From: Tupaia tana
Taxonomy: Eukaryota; Chordata; Mammalia; Scandentia; Tupaiidae
DNA: 64,000 nt
NCBI GenBank assembly: GCA_026018925.1
Contig: JAKSZU010000007.1
Span: 95,528,001-95,592,000, forward strand
Reading direction: 5' to 3'
Shown: piece after piece, positions 11,776 through 64,000 of the stretch
How positions within the stretch are numbered: position 1 is the stretch's first letter
How the letters are laid out: each line of letters opens with the position of its first letter
Position numbers and translations under genes: made by a program
Notes under the pieces: model-generated
Database searches by the model: none
What the model saw: only the letters and a program-made list of their open reading frames with translations
Told to the model about the DNA's origin: nothing

Positions 11776-12790
11776 GAGAAAGAAAATCACATGTGGGTGG
11801 AGCTTAGTTTTCAGGAGCCTTTTGATAAACACATCTTCCTGTTCCGTTCCCCCTCTTAGAACAGCTTTGCAATAACTGACCAGTCTCCCCAGCTTTGAAA
11901 CCAGTGGGCCCTTCCCTCCACTCTCTCCTGGGCCCTTAACATCTCTTTAGGCAGAGGACAAAGCTCTCAGGGCAATCGCTCCTCCTGGTCTTTTCCTCTG
12001 GGTTCCAAGTGTCTGTCACTCCCTGGGGCCTGGTCCCTGCCCTGCTGGAGGGATGTAAGCCCACAAGGACTGGGCCTGCAGCTGAAGACACTCCAGAGGA
12101 ACCTGGTGGGGAGAAGCCAGGAGAGCGATAAGCTGGCAACACAGATCATAAACCGAGCGTGGTAAGAAGTCACTCTGGAGAGCGAGGGGTGGTGGGGCAG
12201 AGTTGGAGTCTACCCAGGGTTGTGCCTCGGCCTGGAGGTGAAGAGATGGGATGCCCCAAGAGGAAGTGGGCTGTGGGTTGAAAAAGGACAGAGAAAGGCA
12301 GGGGCCGGTAGGTGCAGACTGGGGGTCTCGATGGAGGTCACCAAGGCTCTGAGCTGCTCTGCTCATTCTGTTACAGGGGAGGTGAAGCCCGAGCTTTGTA
12401 TACTGACCGCAGCTATGGAGACCTAAACGAGTCCTCCCCGGCCTTCTCTGGCCAGCGCTCAGCTTTCTTCTACCTGTCCTGCCAACAGAGGGTTATGTCT
12501 TCGTTAGCATTTTCACTTGCCCTGCGGCGTCAGCCCAGACTGTACCTAGTTTAAAGCGCTCCCTGCAGGCTAGGGCGTTGATTCCCTGGCGTTTCCCGGC
12601 CTTGGCTGCAGGAACTTGCAGAGGGGCCTGGCTAGGTGACGGCCTGAGAGGGCAAGAGCCAGCTCCTTCAAGCCTCCTGCCTGAATTAGTCCCAGGACAG
12701 ATGCCCAGTGTGTGTTAGGGGGACAGGGGGATCCCCTCCTGCTGAAGGGAGAAGGAACATCGGAGATAGGATTCCGAATGAGTCGAGTTG
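11776..12790. other. Unique 5' flank of RPS6KA1
   Basis: About 1 kb free of SINEs just upstream of the CpG island. A stretch at 12050-12165 ends GCGTG|gtaaga and could be a non-coding upstream exon, but I have no homology for it. Confidence 0.4.
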
Positions 12791-13121
12791 AGAGTACTGG
12801 CCCTAACGTGGTCGCGGGCGGGGGGCTAGCGGCGAGGGGACCCGAGTTTGTAGCGAGGCGGGGGCGAGGGTCCGCGGAACGCGGGTGGGCGGGGCTTCGT
12901 CGGCCCCGCCCCTTGCACAGGTAGCCAATAGCCGCCGCGGCGCCGGGTGACGGAGAGAACCGGAGTGCCAGTGCAGCGGCGGCGGCGGCTGCGGACGGCC
13001 GGCCGGAGCGCGAGGGGCTGGGGGTGCGGGCGCTCGGGGACGCAGAGCCGGGAACCTCGAGACCTGCTGGGCGGCGCAGCCTGGGCCGCGGGAGGAGCGC
13101 GGGCGGCCCGGCGGTGGCGCA

Positions 13122-54008
<40,887 letters not shown>

Positions 54009-54690
54009 GGAGCTGGGGCCTGCAGGCCGGCGCCAGCCCACAGAAGCAGCCCCTCCCCAGAGGAGCAGCGGCAGTCCGGGCCGGAGGGAGCAGGAGCCCA
54101 CGGCTGGGGCAGCCACCCAGCTCACGGGGAGTGGGAGAAGTGCCTTCTCCTCCCCAGACGGACTCCTCGGCTCAGGCTCCGCGGGCTGAGACTGATCCAC
54201 TGTACAAACTGTTATTTTTTTTAAGGAAAAAAAAATGGCATCGACGGCCATGGGTTTTACAAGATCCATTTGCCTTTCTGGGAGCTGAGTCGGCGGGGCA
54301 GCCCCTGGAGGGCACTGAGTCACGCGAGGGTGCCCTGGGCTGAGACCCGGCGCACAGTCGGCCACCCGTGCATCAGCACACGTCTCCGACGCAGCCACGT
54401 CGCTGCTCAGCCTCCAGGCCACTTCCTGCTGGAGGAGAGGGTCCACTCCCGGCCAGGCACCAGCAGCCACCCCGCCCCACCACGGGGCTTCCCGCAGTCG
54501 GACTGGGCCGCCCCAGGAGAGGACGCGGGAAGCGCTTTTCGCCGACCTCTGCTAGGGTCTGTCAGAGGACAGAGCTCGGGGGTCCAGGGGTGTGGCCGTG
54601 AGGGGCAGGGGCTTCGTTTCTTCCTCAGCTGGTTACTCAGGGTTCATCTGTTCATGGCCTTTCTAATAAACTTACAACTGAGCTGAGCGC
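54009..54690 (+). other. RPS6KA1: RPS6KA1 3' UTR
   Basis: About 680 nt from the stop to just past the polyadenylation signal. It is free of recognisable SINEs, unlike the DNA immediately after it, which fits purifying selection. The exact cleavage site is inferred, about 12-20 nt after the signal. Confidence 0.85.
54665..54670 (+). terminator. RPS6KA1: Polyadenylation signal AATAAA of RPS6KA1
   Basis: Canonical hexamer in ttctAATAAActtacaac, the only good signal between the stop codon and the first downstream repeats. Confidence 0.85.
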
Positions 54691-54899
54691 CTCTCTTCCA
54701 TCCCTGGGCTGCCCTCCCTCCTGCTGGGCACCATGGACTGCAGCAGCAGCGAGCCGTGGGCCAGGACCGGCTAGCCCAGATGCTGGAAGGTCATCTGGGA
54801 GTGTGGGAAAGCCTGTGACCCTGTTGGGGACAACATACTGGTATTGATGAGAGTAATGGTATTATATTTTTAAAGAATTATTAAAGACTTATTTTTAAA

Positions 54900-55397
54900 A
54901 TTCATCATCATTATTTAAGTTTGCTATAGGGCACATGTGCTCACCAGAGGGAGGGAGGGAGGGAGGGAGGGGAGGAGGGAGGGAGGGAGGGAGGGGAGGA
55001 GGGAGGGAGGGAGGGAAAGAGCCGTTGGGTCCGGACTCACCGCGGTGGACTATGTAAAAGTGCAGCACCTTGGCTACCACGCCACCTGCTGGCCTCAAGA
55101 ATTGTGTTTTTAGAGGTTTTTGTTTCGGGGGCATGTGCTTGCCAGAGACGGAGACAGAGAAAGTGAGAATCACCCACCAGGGAGGGTGGCCACGCTTTGA
55201 TCCCTTCTCCACTCTCCCAAGATCTTGGGCACGCATGCATGTGGCCCCCAGAGTGAGTTTTAAGCCACTAGGTCTGGGACTCAAACCACAGTTGGCCATG
55301 TGGGAGTCCAGCGATGAAACCACTAGGCCGGGCTAAGACTCAAACCGGTCCATGTGGCACTCCAGTGCCTTAATCACCGTGCTACCTGCTGGCCCTC
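54900..55397 (-). mobile_element. Three SINE pieces just past RPS6KA1
   Basis: 54900-55097 carries an expanded GGGA tract (54949-55016); 55104-55330 is type A; 55335-55397 is a head-end fragment. Confidence 0.82.
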
Positions 55398-55499
55398 GTA
55401 GTGGCATTAGCCACCCGTGACTGCCAGGCCGCGCCCAGGCCCTGCACGTGCATCTCAGCCAGTGTGAGGTAGATGCTATTGCGTTATCTCCATTTAAAA

Positions 55500-55835
55500 G
55501 CTTCTGCTAGAGTGCATGCGCTCACCAGAGACAAGTGAGAAAGCATGGGGACAGTCCCCGCGTGGGGAAGAGTCATGCCATAATCCCTGCTTCACCTCTC
55601 CCTTCTGTTGGGGTTTGGGTCATACACACACACGTAACTGGTATGTTTTTATTTTGATTCATTTTTTATTTTAATTTGACCAGAGAGAGAGAGAAGGCAA
55701 GCCACCGGGTTCGGGACTGGAGCCATGGTCGGCCATGTAGGAGTCAGTGCCCTCAACTACCATACCACCTGTAAGCCACTGGGTCTGGGACTCAAGTCAG
55801 CCACGTGGGATGCAGCCACCTTAACTGCCTGGCCC
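55500..55835 (-). mobile_element. SINE with SINE-B inserted, all inside a MIR
   Basis: Outer SINE 55500-55647 and 55771-55835; inner B 55648-55770. The flanks (55400-55499, 55840-55900) read as the two halves of a MIR (GTGTGAGGTAGATGCTATTG; GAGGAAGCTGAGGCTCGGGG). Confidence 0.78.
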
Positions 55836-56149
55836 TATCTCCGGTATAGAGGAAGCTGAGGCTCGGGGGAATGGCATTCTCTCCTACAGCTGTTTTCCAG
55901 ATACCTACTCTGGCCCTGCTCCAGAAGAACCTGGTAGACGATGAGATCGCGTCCGTGGGCCTTACCTCATAGGGAAGGTGCAGTTAACCCAAGCCAGCTG
56001 ATAAGACGTGCACACCAGTGACATCTAGAGATCTGGTGGTCGGGAAGGGGCAGTGGCCCAGAGGCTGAGCGCTGAATGTGAGGAGGTGCCAGCCCAGACC
56101 AGGAGGCAGAGGGCAGAGCGAGCATGGAGCTTCCTGAGGGAGCTGGGAT

Positions 56150-56310
56150 CTGGTTCAAGTCCTAGCCCTTGCAGGATGGAGAGATGGAGTGGAGATTGCA
56201 GAACGACCACACTTCGTTGGGGGGTTTTCCTTCCACTTCCTGTCTCTCTCTCTGTCTCTCTCTCTGGTGAGTACATCGTGACTTCTCGCTTATAATAAAA
56301 TGAAAAGCGG
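56150..56310 (+). mobile_element. 5'-truncated SINE
   Basis: GGAGATTGCAGAACGACCAC, a CT-rich stretch and GGTGAGTACATCGTGACTTC. Confidence 0.65.
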
Positions 56311-56957
56311 CCCCGAGGGGGACACAGGTTAGGTGTGCTGAGAGGAGGGTGACAGAGCCGTGACCTGGAGTGAGGGGTTTGCACAAGGTAAGGTTGGAGG
56401 AGAGGCAAGGACCAGCCGTGCGAGGCTTTGTCGACCAGGGCCAGGCACGAGGGTTGGACTCTAACTGAGGTGTGAGCTCTTACTAGGGCAGCCTGTGGTG
56501 TGGCGCAGGCAGGTGGAGCCCACTGGCCAGCTGTACAGTTCCAGTCCCAGACCTGGCTTGGAAGATGCAGGTGTGCGCGTGCCCAGAGGCCATGAGGAGG
56601 ACGAGGTGGAGAGGGGCTGTGGCATGGTCTTCAGTGACCTTGTAGCCATGAAGGACTGGTGTCTTCCTTTAATCTGTTTCAGCTTCCTGTCTCCCATATA
56701 TGGTTATATGATACTTTTACATACTTTTGATGGGGTGAAAGGCTATTTCAGAATTACGTAGGCATGCTCTGCGCTCCCGGGCTGCTAGATGCGCAGGCGG
56801 ACGTGAGGTTGCAGAGTTGCTGGGTCGCTGTCCGCGCTACAAGGTCCCTAGGAGCTGCTAAGCTGCTATGGGGACAGGGCTACAAGGTCACCTCAGACGG
56901 CACATGGTTTTTAAGTTTTAAGCATGTCCCCTTACCTTGGTCCTGGAGGCCCCGCTA

Positions 56958-57160
56958 CCACAAGGGAGAGCGAGAAAGCGAGGTATCTCTCACCACGGGG
57001 GGATGGCTGTTCCACAATCCCTTCTCCATTCTCCTCTCAGGATTTTGGGCCGCATGCACCCGCACCCGGCACGATTTTCAAGCTGCCGGGTCTGGAACTC
57101 GGCCCGTGGTCAGCCGCGTGAGAGTCCAGAACCTTAACCACTACACCACCTGCTGGCCCC
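56958..57160 (-). mobile_element. SINE
   Basis: GGGATGGCTGTTCCACAATC ... CACCTGCTGGCCCC; the 3' end is missing. Confidence 0.82.
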
Positions 57161-57202
57161 AAGAGATAAATATCCAAATGGAAATGTCAATTAGAAGTTG
57201 TG

Positions 57203-57654
57203 GGGCAGCCGGTGGTGGGGGGTTAAGGTGGCTGAATCCCATGTGGCTTACTGTGCGGTGTGAATCCCACAGCCATCCGCTTGTAAAACACTAGACATGG
57301 GGACCAGCAGGTGGCATGGTGGTTAAGGCACTGTACACTCCCACATGGCTGACCGCGGTTTGAATCCTGGACCTGGTGGCTTGCTTTCTCATTTTCCTCT
57401 TTCTCTCTGTGTGTCTCTCTCTGGTCAAATTAAAATAAATGAATGAATGAATGAATAATATTGAATAAAATAAATCTTAAAAAAGAAAAAAGAAAAACAC
57501 TGGACGTGTGCGCATACATGCCCAGGATCTCAATAGAATGGAAGTGAGGGACTGCAGTGTGGCCATTCCCCCGGAGGATGGTCTCTCACTCTCTCTCTCT
57601 CTCTGGTGAGTGCACATGCCCTCTAGCAAACTCTAAAAAAGAAAAAAAAAAGTT
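57203..57654 (+). mobile_element. SINE-A with SINE-B inserted, before the pseudogene
   Basis: Outer 57203-57298 and about 57500-57654, flanked by AATTAGAAGTTG (57190-57201, 57656-57667). Inner B at 57300-57498, flanked by ACACTAGACATG and ACACTGGACGTG. Confidence 0.87.
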
Positions 57655-57797
57655 GTAATTAGAAGTTGGAGTTCTGGGCAGAAGAAGTGGACGCAGGTGG
57701 TGTGGAGCTCTGGCAGCCCTCTCTGCTCCTGACTCACCGTGTTCGCGCCCACCCAGGAGCAAGTCGGTCAGGAAGCCGCGCCGCAGCCATGGCTTTT

Positions 57798-58068
57798 TTT
57801 GTTTGTTTGTTTGTTTGTTTTGTAGAGGTTTTTGCTATAGGGTGCGTGCGCTCGCCAGAGAGACAGAGACAGAGAGACAGAAAGTGAGAAATCACCCCCC
57901 AGGGGGATGGCCACGCCGCAATCCCTTCTCCTCCATTCTCCTCTCGGGATCTTGGGCACGCACGCACATGCGCCCGGCGTGAGTTTTAAGCCACCGGGTC
58001 CTGGACGTGAACCGCGGTCGACTACGTGGGAGTCCAGCAACATAGCCATTACGCTAACTGCTGGTCCC
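57798..58068 (-). mobile_element. SINE-A inside RPS20 pseudogene CDS
   Basis: Type A, minus strand, with a TTTG-rich tail at its + strand left end and CTGCTGGTCCC at the right. CpGs are mostly kept, so it looks recent. No target-site duplication is visible; instead about 45 nt of the RPS20 coding sequence are absent at the junction. Confidence 0.9.
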
Positions 58069-58382
58069 CGAATTAGAATGACTTTAACCAGCCGCAAGGT
58101 AAAGTCCCTGGAGAAGTGTGTGCTGACTTAATCAGAGGAGCAAAGGAAAAGAATCTCAAAGTGGAAGGACCAGTTTGGATGCCTACCAAGACTTTGAGAA
58201 TCACTACAAGAAAAACGCCTTGGGGGAAGGGTCTGAGCCTTGGGATCGCTTCCAGATGAGAATCCACAAGTGACCCATTGATTTGCACAGTCCTTCTGAG
58301 ACTGCTAACCAGATCACTTCCATCAGTACCGAGCCAGGAGTTGAGGTTGAAGTCACCACTGCAGATGCCTGAGTCAATTATT

Positions 58383-58653
58383 ATTATTTTTTTTTTTTTG
58401 GAGAGGTTTTTCGCTATAGGGCGTGTGCGCTCGCCAGACAGACAGAGAGAGACATAGAGACAGAAAGCGAGAAATCACCCCCCAGGGGGGATGGTCACGC
58501 CGCAATCCCTTCTCCTCCATTCTCCTCTCGGGATCTTGGGCACGCACGCACACGCGCCCGGCGTGAGTTGTAAGCCACCGGGTCCGAGACGCGAACCGCG
58601 GTCGACTACGTGGGAGTCCAGCGACATAGCCATTACGCTAACTGCTGGTTCCC
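58383..58653 (-). mobile_element. SINE-A in RPS20 pseudogene 3' UTR
   Basis: Type A, minus strand, with a perfect 15-bp target-site duplication CCTGAGTCAATTATT at 58368-58382 and 58654-58668. The duplication includes the pseudogene stop codon, so TGAGTC appears twice. Confidence 0.95.
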
Positions 58654-58728
58654 CCTGAGTCAATTATTTTAATAAATTGATTATCATCTGTTAAAAAAAA
58701 AAAAAAGAAAGAAAGAAATTGGAGATCT

Positions 58729-58993
58729 GGGGCCAGCAGGTGGCATGGTGGTTAAGGTGCTGGACTCCCACATGGCCAACTGTAGTTGGAGTCCCGGACC
58801 TGGCAGTTTGAAAATCACACCGGGTGTGTGTGCATGCATGCCCAAAATCCCGAGGAAAGAATGGAGGAGAAGGTGCTGTGGTGTGGCCATCCCCTCTGGG
58901 GGTGATTTCTCACTCCATCCCCACCTCCCACCACCCTTCCTGAAGCAAGCTCACATACCCTATGGCAAAAAAAAAAAAAAAAAAAAAAAAAAG
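58729..58993 (+). mobile_element. SINE-A at the 3' edge of the RPS20 pseudogene
   Basis: Head GGGGCCAGCAGGTGGCATGG, tail of about 26 A. It sits in the pseudogene's own 3' flanking duplication; a third related copy, TTAGAGTTCTGA, follows at 58998. Confidence 0.9.
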
Positions 58994-58999
58994 ACGTTA

Positions 59000-60538
59000 G
59001 AGTTCTGAGGAGGGGTCTGCGCATCCTTAGCTTGGAGGAAGTTTACCAAGGAAGGAGACGGCTTTCCCACGCACGGCCCGTGGGCCTGCAGCATCAGCGG
59101 CATCGGGGAGAGTGGTGGACACGCAGCCTCGGGCCCCACTGCAGACACGGTGTGTGGGAGTCCACATTGCGGCAAGATCGCCACGTGGTCTGAGCTCAGT
59201 GGAGCAGAGCGAGGGCCAGGAGGAGGAGCCCGCAGGGAAGATGGCAGCCGAGGAGCAAGGCCCGAGGGGCGGGTTCGCAGCCCCATGCAGCAGGGCCTTT
59301 GCTGCCCGGAGCGGCCAGTCCCGCCGTGACAGGAGGTCTGGCCCGCTGAGCTCGGAGCTGCTCCCCGCGGGGCAGGGGGTTCACGGCTGAGCGGCCCCCA
59401 GAGTGACCTGTGCCGCGCTGAGCTCCTGTGCTTCTCTGAAACCCAGTCCACCAGGACCCACACTTCCTGTCCTACTCGCCACCTCCTGTGCCCACCTGGA
59501 CCTTCACAGCCCAGCTGGGATTCTGAGCATCAGCCCTGACTCTCCCGCCACCAAACTGCACCCTGGCCCTGTGGGTTCATCTCCTGAATTCCTTGGGGAC
59601 CCTTCTCATACGTTTGTGCTGCTCCTACTGGGTCTTCAGCCGCCGTATGCCCAGTGGCCTCCACTGAGTCACACCCTGATCTGGCATCTCCCCTGGTGAC
59701 TCCCCACTGTCCCCAAGGTAGAGCCAGTGTCCCGGCCTTCTGCGTGGCCTGCTCTTCCCCGCTAGCTCCAGTATCGGCTTTGGCACCTTGTCCCCAAACT
59801 GGTCCCAAGACCCGAACAGCTATGCTCCAGCCTCCACTGGGTTCCACTGCCTGGTAACTTCTCATCCTCCAGGAAGTCCAAAAGGTACCTCGGGGCGCCA
59901 GTGGGAGCCTGCACCGTGCTTGCTGCTCCGTGACGCCAAGGGCACGGCAGTCCTGGCCATTCCTGTGCCCCTCGCCCCTGGTGCCCGGTTCAGTCCTCAG
60001 CTGAGGAGGGTGGCAGGGCGCGTGGTGGCGGGCCTGGGAAGAAGCCGGTGCTCTCAGCCCAGGGGCACCATCAGGAACCAGGAAAGGTGGGCGGGCGGGC
60101 CGGGCGAGTCCGCAGGTGCTTTCTCAGCAGCTAGACCCCCAAACCCAAGTACTCCCCTCTCAGCGCTTCAGTCTCACCACCACTACCTCGGGGTAATCCC
60201 TGCCCGCTCGGCGGCCCCTAGGAGCGCACAAGCGGAGTGATGTGTATGCGTTCAAGAAAGTAAGAAGCTCGTCCGCGTGAGCTTGTTCAGCTTTGTGCAG
60301 GCTCAGGGCGGCCCCCAAGAACTCACTGGACCCCAGAAACAGCTCCAGCCACCAGCATTTCCGGCAGGAATGCCCCTCCCTGAGCGCCAACTCCCTGGGC
60401 AAAACCCACCAACAGCCACAAACAAGTGCAGGAAATAATCTCCGTGTTCTCGAGTTCCAATCCCTCTTCCCTCTGCTGTCCAAGTAACACTCCCTCAGCG
60501 GCTCTCTAGAACACTCCCTCCTGTGAAATACTGGCTCC

Positions 60539-60540
<2 letters not shown>
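59000..60540. other. Intergenic unique DNA, no gene seen
   Basis: 1.5 kb free of recognised repeats, fairly GC-rich, with open frames on both strands but none resembling a known protein. Confidence 0.45.
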
Positions 60541-60542
<2 letters not shown>

Positions 60543-60580
<38 letters not shown>

Positions 60581-60995
60581 ATATGCATGCTTGCCAGAGA
60601 GAGACAGTGAGAGGGAAAGTGAGAAATCACTCTTCAGAGGGGACACCCACACCACAGTCTCTTCTCCATTCTTGTGGGATTTTTAGGCGTGCACACACAC
60701 ATGCACCCACATGATTTTTCAAACTGCCAGGTCCAGGATTTGAACCTTGGTCAACCATATGGGAGTCCAGCACCTTAACCACTACTCCACCTACTGGTTC
60801 CCTGGCTCCATCTCTTAAGAAAACTCCTGGTAGGGGGCAGCAGATAGCATAGCATTTACGTCGCTGGACTTCCACATGGCTCACTGTGGTTCAAGTCCTA
60901 GACCCGGTTGCTTGAAACTCACACTGGGTGAGTGCATGCCCAAGGTCCCAGGAGGAGAATGAAGGAGAAGGGATTGTGGCATGGCCATCCCCCAT

Positions 60996-61028
<33 letters not shown>

Positions 61029-61372
61029 TTTCTCACTTTTCCTTTCACTGACTCTATCTCTCTCTCTCTCTCTGGTGAGCACACACACCCTAAGACCAAA
61101 AAAAAAAAAAAAAGAAAAAAGAGGGACCAGTAGATAGTGTAATGATTATGTCACTGGACTCCCACATGGCCAAAAGAGATTCGAGTCCCAGACCTGGTGC
61201 CTTAAAACTCACACTGGGCACATGTACATGCATGCCCAAAATTCCGAGAGGAGAGTGGAAAAGGGATTGTAGTGTGTCCACTCCCCCCCACCCCCGGGGG
61301 GTGATTTCTTGCTTTCTGTCTCTCTAAAGAGTGCACATGCTCTATAGCAAAAATCTCTAAAAAAAAGAAAAC
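60543..61372. mobile_element. Three SINE copies
   Basis: 60543-60805 on - (CT tract at the left, ends CACCTACTGGTTCC); 60836-61115 on + with a (GT)n run (60997-61026); 61122-61372 on +. Confidence 0.86.
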
Positions 61373-61427
61373 TCTGCGGGGCTAGTAGGTGACATAGTTG
61401 TCATCTTAACTACGATGTTGGACTTTC

Positions 61428-61534
61428 AGGGACCAGCAGGTGGCGTGGTGGTTAAAGCACTGGACACTCCCATGTGGCCAACCACAGTTGGAGTCCTGGA
61501 CCGGGCGGCTTGCTTTCTCACTTTCCCTCTCTCT

Positions 61535-61572
<38 letters not shown>

Positions 61573-62130
61573 TCTCTTTTTTTGGAGAGGTTTTTGCTAT
61601 AGGGCGCATGCGCTCACCAGAAAGACAGAGAGAGAGAGACAGACAGAAAGCGAGAAATCATCCCCCCAGGGGGGATGGCCACGCCACCATCCCTTCTCCT
61701 TCATTCTCCTCTCAGGATCTTGGACACGCACGCACACCCGCCTGGCGTGAGTTCAAGCCACCAGATCTGGGACTCAAACCATGGTCTACTATATGGGAGT
61801 CCAGCAACATAGCCATTATGCCAACCGCTGGACTCACTCTCTGTGTTTTTCTGTGGTCAAATTAAAAAAAAAAAAATGAGTAAATAAGAATAAATAAATA
61901 CTTGTTGGACTTCCATAGGCTGACCGTGGTTTGAGCCCCGGGCCCGGCAGTTTGAAACTCATGCTGGGCATGTATGTATGTGTGCCCAACATCTCGAGAG
62001 GAGAATGGAGGAGAAAGGATTGTGGCATGGCCATCCCCCCAGAGGGTGATTTCTTGCTTTCTTTCTCTCTGTCTCTCTGGCAAGTGCACACGCCCTGTGA
62101 CGAAATTCTCTCTCTCTCAAAAAAAAAAGA
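61428..62130. mobile_element. SINE-B (+) split by SINE-A (-), then a truncated SINE-A (+)
   Basis: B pieces 61428-61576 and 61833-61890; inner A 61577-61832 inserted in the CT tract; 61905-62130 lacks its first ~30 bp. Confidence 0.85.
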
Positions 62131-62149
62131 AAACCCCGCTCCGTGGCGT

Positions 62150-63950
62150 ACTGGGCACCAAGTGCTTTCCACGCGTGTTTGTTCCGATCCCCGTGTGTGG
62201 GAGATCGGGTCACCCCATTGCACGCCAAGGAAACAGCCTCTGAGGTGACTTGCCCGAAGACACAGCTACGTGGCAGAGCGGAACTCGAAGGGGATGTGCG
62301 CGATTCTGAAAGTCACTCTCCCAGTGCCGCCAGCCGCTCTGCTGCTGAGAATGCCCGCTGCCCACAGCTCCCAGGCCTGCCTGGCCCACACCCGTCCCCT
62401 CCCTCAGCAGGTTTCTGTAATCGGGTCTGACCTTGAGCAGGGGGTGGCGTGCTGGAAAGTGTGTTTCCCAGCTGGTAAACAGTAGAAACAACCTGGGAAA
62501 TTCGGGGGTTTCCTACAGTCACCCGCCTGGCGTGCAGAAAACCAGCGACAACTTGCTCAGGGCTCAGAGGGGCTTCCTGTTTCCTGGGGGGCCTCGGTTA
62601 GGTATCCAGACACGAGGACTTCGCTAACTCTCACTCAGCCCTGTCCAAGAGTCGGCCGCTCCATTGGCCCTCGCTTCTGTCCGCAGTAGGCACGAGCCCC
62701 TGGGTGTCTGCGGCCCCTGGCTCAGCGCCATCCCGTGAGGTGGGTGCGGGAATCGCCACGTTCGGACGTTCGGACGAGGAGGCCGGGGCTGGGAGAAGCC
62801 GGGCCATGGTCTCCGAGCAAGGAGGTGGCTGAACGGGCTCTGAGCCGGGTCTCATTCTGTCTCCCAGGGTCCTGCATCCACCCAGAGGCACAGGCTAGCC
62901 CCAGTCCCACGATGACTCAGACAGTCCGAAAGCCTGAGCCCACCTCCGCCCACGGCGGGAACCCCCGCGGCAGGCGCTGAGCCAACCCCCAGCAGCGAGG
63001 CTCCGCCGTCCCCAGGCGGGCGGCCCTGCTGGAAAGTTCCTCCACTTTGAGCTGAGGTCTTCTAAGTAGCTTCCATTCCTGAGAGGGGTTCCCCACTGTC
63101 TGCAGGGACTGGAGGGAGGAATGACTCCACAGTAGCAGGAGGGAACCCCTACATTCGCTGTCCCCATGAATGTAGCTTCCGATGGCAGGTGAGAGGGTGG
63201 TCCTAAAGTCACGTGGGGGAGAGAGAAAGACCCGGAGAGGTGAGTGGGGGGCCTCTGGGCCGGCCCCAGAGCCTTCGCAGTGGCCCGTTTCCTCTCTGCC
63301 TGGAATTGCGCCCAGCTCGTCTGTGAAGGCAGCAAAGGCTGGTGGGACACGTCGGTCGTGGAGTCAGATGGACTTGCAATCACACCCCAGCCCCAACCCC
63401 GACCTGCTGTGTGACTTTGGAGAAGCCACTTCATCACCCTGATACTTCCTCATCTGTCAAGCAGAGCTATGGTTCGGAGCGAAGGTCTAGCGCTGAGAGA
63501 GCCGGGTCACACCCGGCTGACCAAGCAGTTTGAATCCTGGCCCCGTCTTGAGGAATGTACCAGGCGTGTGTTCCCCAAATCCCAGCAGGATGGCGAGGTG
63601 CAAAAGGGATGCTGTGATCCTGGCCCGCTGGGCGGTGTTTCCTCCCGCCTTCTGGCTCTGGCGAGCACGGTGCCCCCTCCCAAGGCGGGCAGGAGGGGAA
63701 GGTGTGTGAAAGCGGATCGGAGCCCTCATCCAGGACAGTGGCTCAGACACAGACGCCGCAGCTGCGGCCCGGAGCGGATCTGCGTTAGGCTGTCCCAGTC
63801 TGGTTGTGAAAACGCCTTCCTGAAGTGTAAGCAGCCCTGGATCACAGTCCAAGTTCAGCCATCCGCTGTGGATTTGGGGCGAGCCGCTCAACCTCTCTGC
63901 TTCGATTTGCCCATATTCAGAATGGGAGATGACAGCAGGGACTTCTCGGC
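62150..63950. repeat. Mostly unique DNA with three MIR fragments
   Basis: 62150-62310 on -; 63335-63470 on + (CTGCTGTGTGACTTTGGAGA); 63825-63945 on +. 62310-63330 shows no gene or repeat I recognise; open frames there are short and lack family signatures. Confidence 0.5.
63500..63690 (+). mobile_element. Very old SINE-like copy
   Basis: Diverged match: AGTTTGAATCCTGGCCCCG, TACCAGGCGTGTGTTCCCCA, GGCTCTGGCGAGCACGGTGC. Confidence 0.5.
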
Positions 63951-64000
63951 GCAAAGCCAGGGCCTACCAGGCCCTGTCGGAGTGGTCTTGGGTTGGCTAC

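Larger units (their letters stand above)
57679..58706 (+). pseudogene. RPS20: RPS20 processed pseudogene, broken and hit by two SINEs
   Basis: An intronless copy of ribosomal protein S20 mRNA: 5' UTR-like sequence (clear from about 57716), ATG-GCT-TTT (57789-57797), coding body from 58069, stop TGA at 58370-58372, 3' UTR with AATAAA and a poly-A run (58693-58706). Lesions: codons for about 15 residues after MAF are missing and replaced by a minus-strand SINE (57798-58068); one base is lost just after 58116, shifting frame; an Arg codon became TGA (58271-58273). A second SINE sits in the 3' UTR (58383-58653). The copy is flanked by imperfect duplications (57662-57678 and about 58715-58731, two mismatches), as expected for L1-mediated retroposition. 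Identity rests on recognisable VKSLEK, NLKV-like, [11 protein letters not shown] and [10 protein letters not shown] coding. Confidence 0.93.

Noticed and set aside
58085-58372. Functional RPS20 gene
   Set aside because: It lacks introns, has a missing coding segment, a frameshift and a nonsense codon, and ends in poly-A.

Overview
The window is nuclear DNA from a placental mammal. It holds one complete protein-coding gene on the + strand, RPS6KA1 (p90 ribosomal S6 kinase 1, RSK1). Twenty-two coding exons between 13122 and 54008 splice to a 735-residue protein, the length of human RSK1. Every exon joins in phase, and all the catalytic and regulatory residues I checked are present. A second, alternative first coding exon (27398-27562) lies in intron 2 and would give a 754-residue isoform. 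I see no other intact host gene.

Layout. 1-12800 is intergenic: dense SINE insertions, ancient MIR/L2/hAT fragments and a ~840-bp GC-rich minisatellite (6598-7439). 12800-13300 is the CpG-island promoter with exon 1. 13185-28324 holds introns 1 and 2 with exon 2, a 9-copy minisatellite (24358-24700) and the alternative first exon. 28325-36284 is a compact block of exons 3-13 (N-terminal kinase domain and linker), broken by a train of four SINEs at 29765-30530. 36285-40560 carries exons 14-17 with a hAT transposon and a long minisatellite in intron 14. Intron 17 (40561-52192) is the longest and most repeat-laden; it contains a truncated L1 and begins with GC rather than GT. 52193-54690 holds exons 18-22 and the 3' UTR with its polyadenylation signal. 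54700-64000 is intergenic and SINE-rich, with a broken RPS20 processed pseudogene (57679-58706) hit by two SINEs.

The dominant mobile elements are two tRNA-derived SINE types sharing one head. Type A is about 260 bp, ends in a 'CTATAGCAAAAACCTCTC'-like sequence plus poly-A, and often keeps its CpGs. Type B is about 150 bp with a CT-rich body and a 'GGTCAAATTAAAATAAAT' tail. They are not Alu, B1/B2, CAN-SINE, ruminant or equine elements as I know them, so I do not name the species. MIR, L2, L1 and hAT remnants support a eutherian. Many SINEs sit inside older SINEs, the L1, the hAT or the pseudogene with visible target-site duplications, so relative insertion order can be read directly. Repeat boundaries are by eye and usually good to about 5-15 bp.

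Functionally the window is one ERK/PDK1-regulated kinase gene. The most notable features are the GC-AG intron, a Gly-Pro repeat in the alternative N-terminus, SINE-seeded tandem repeats and the nested pseudogene.
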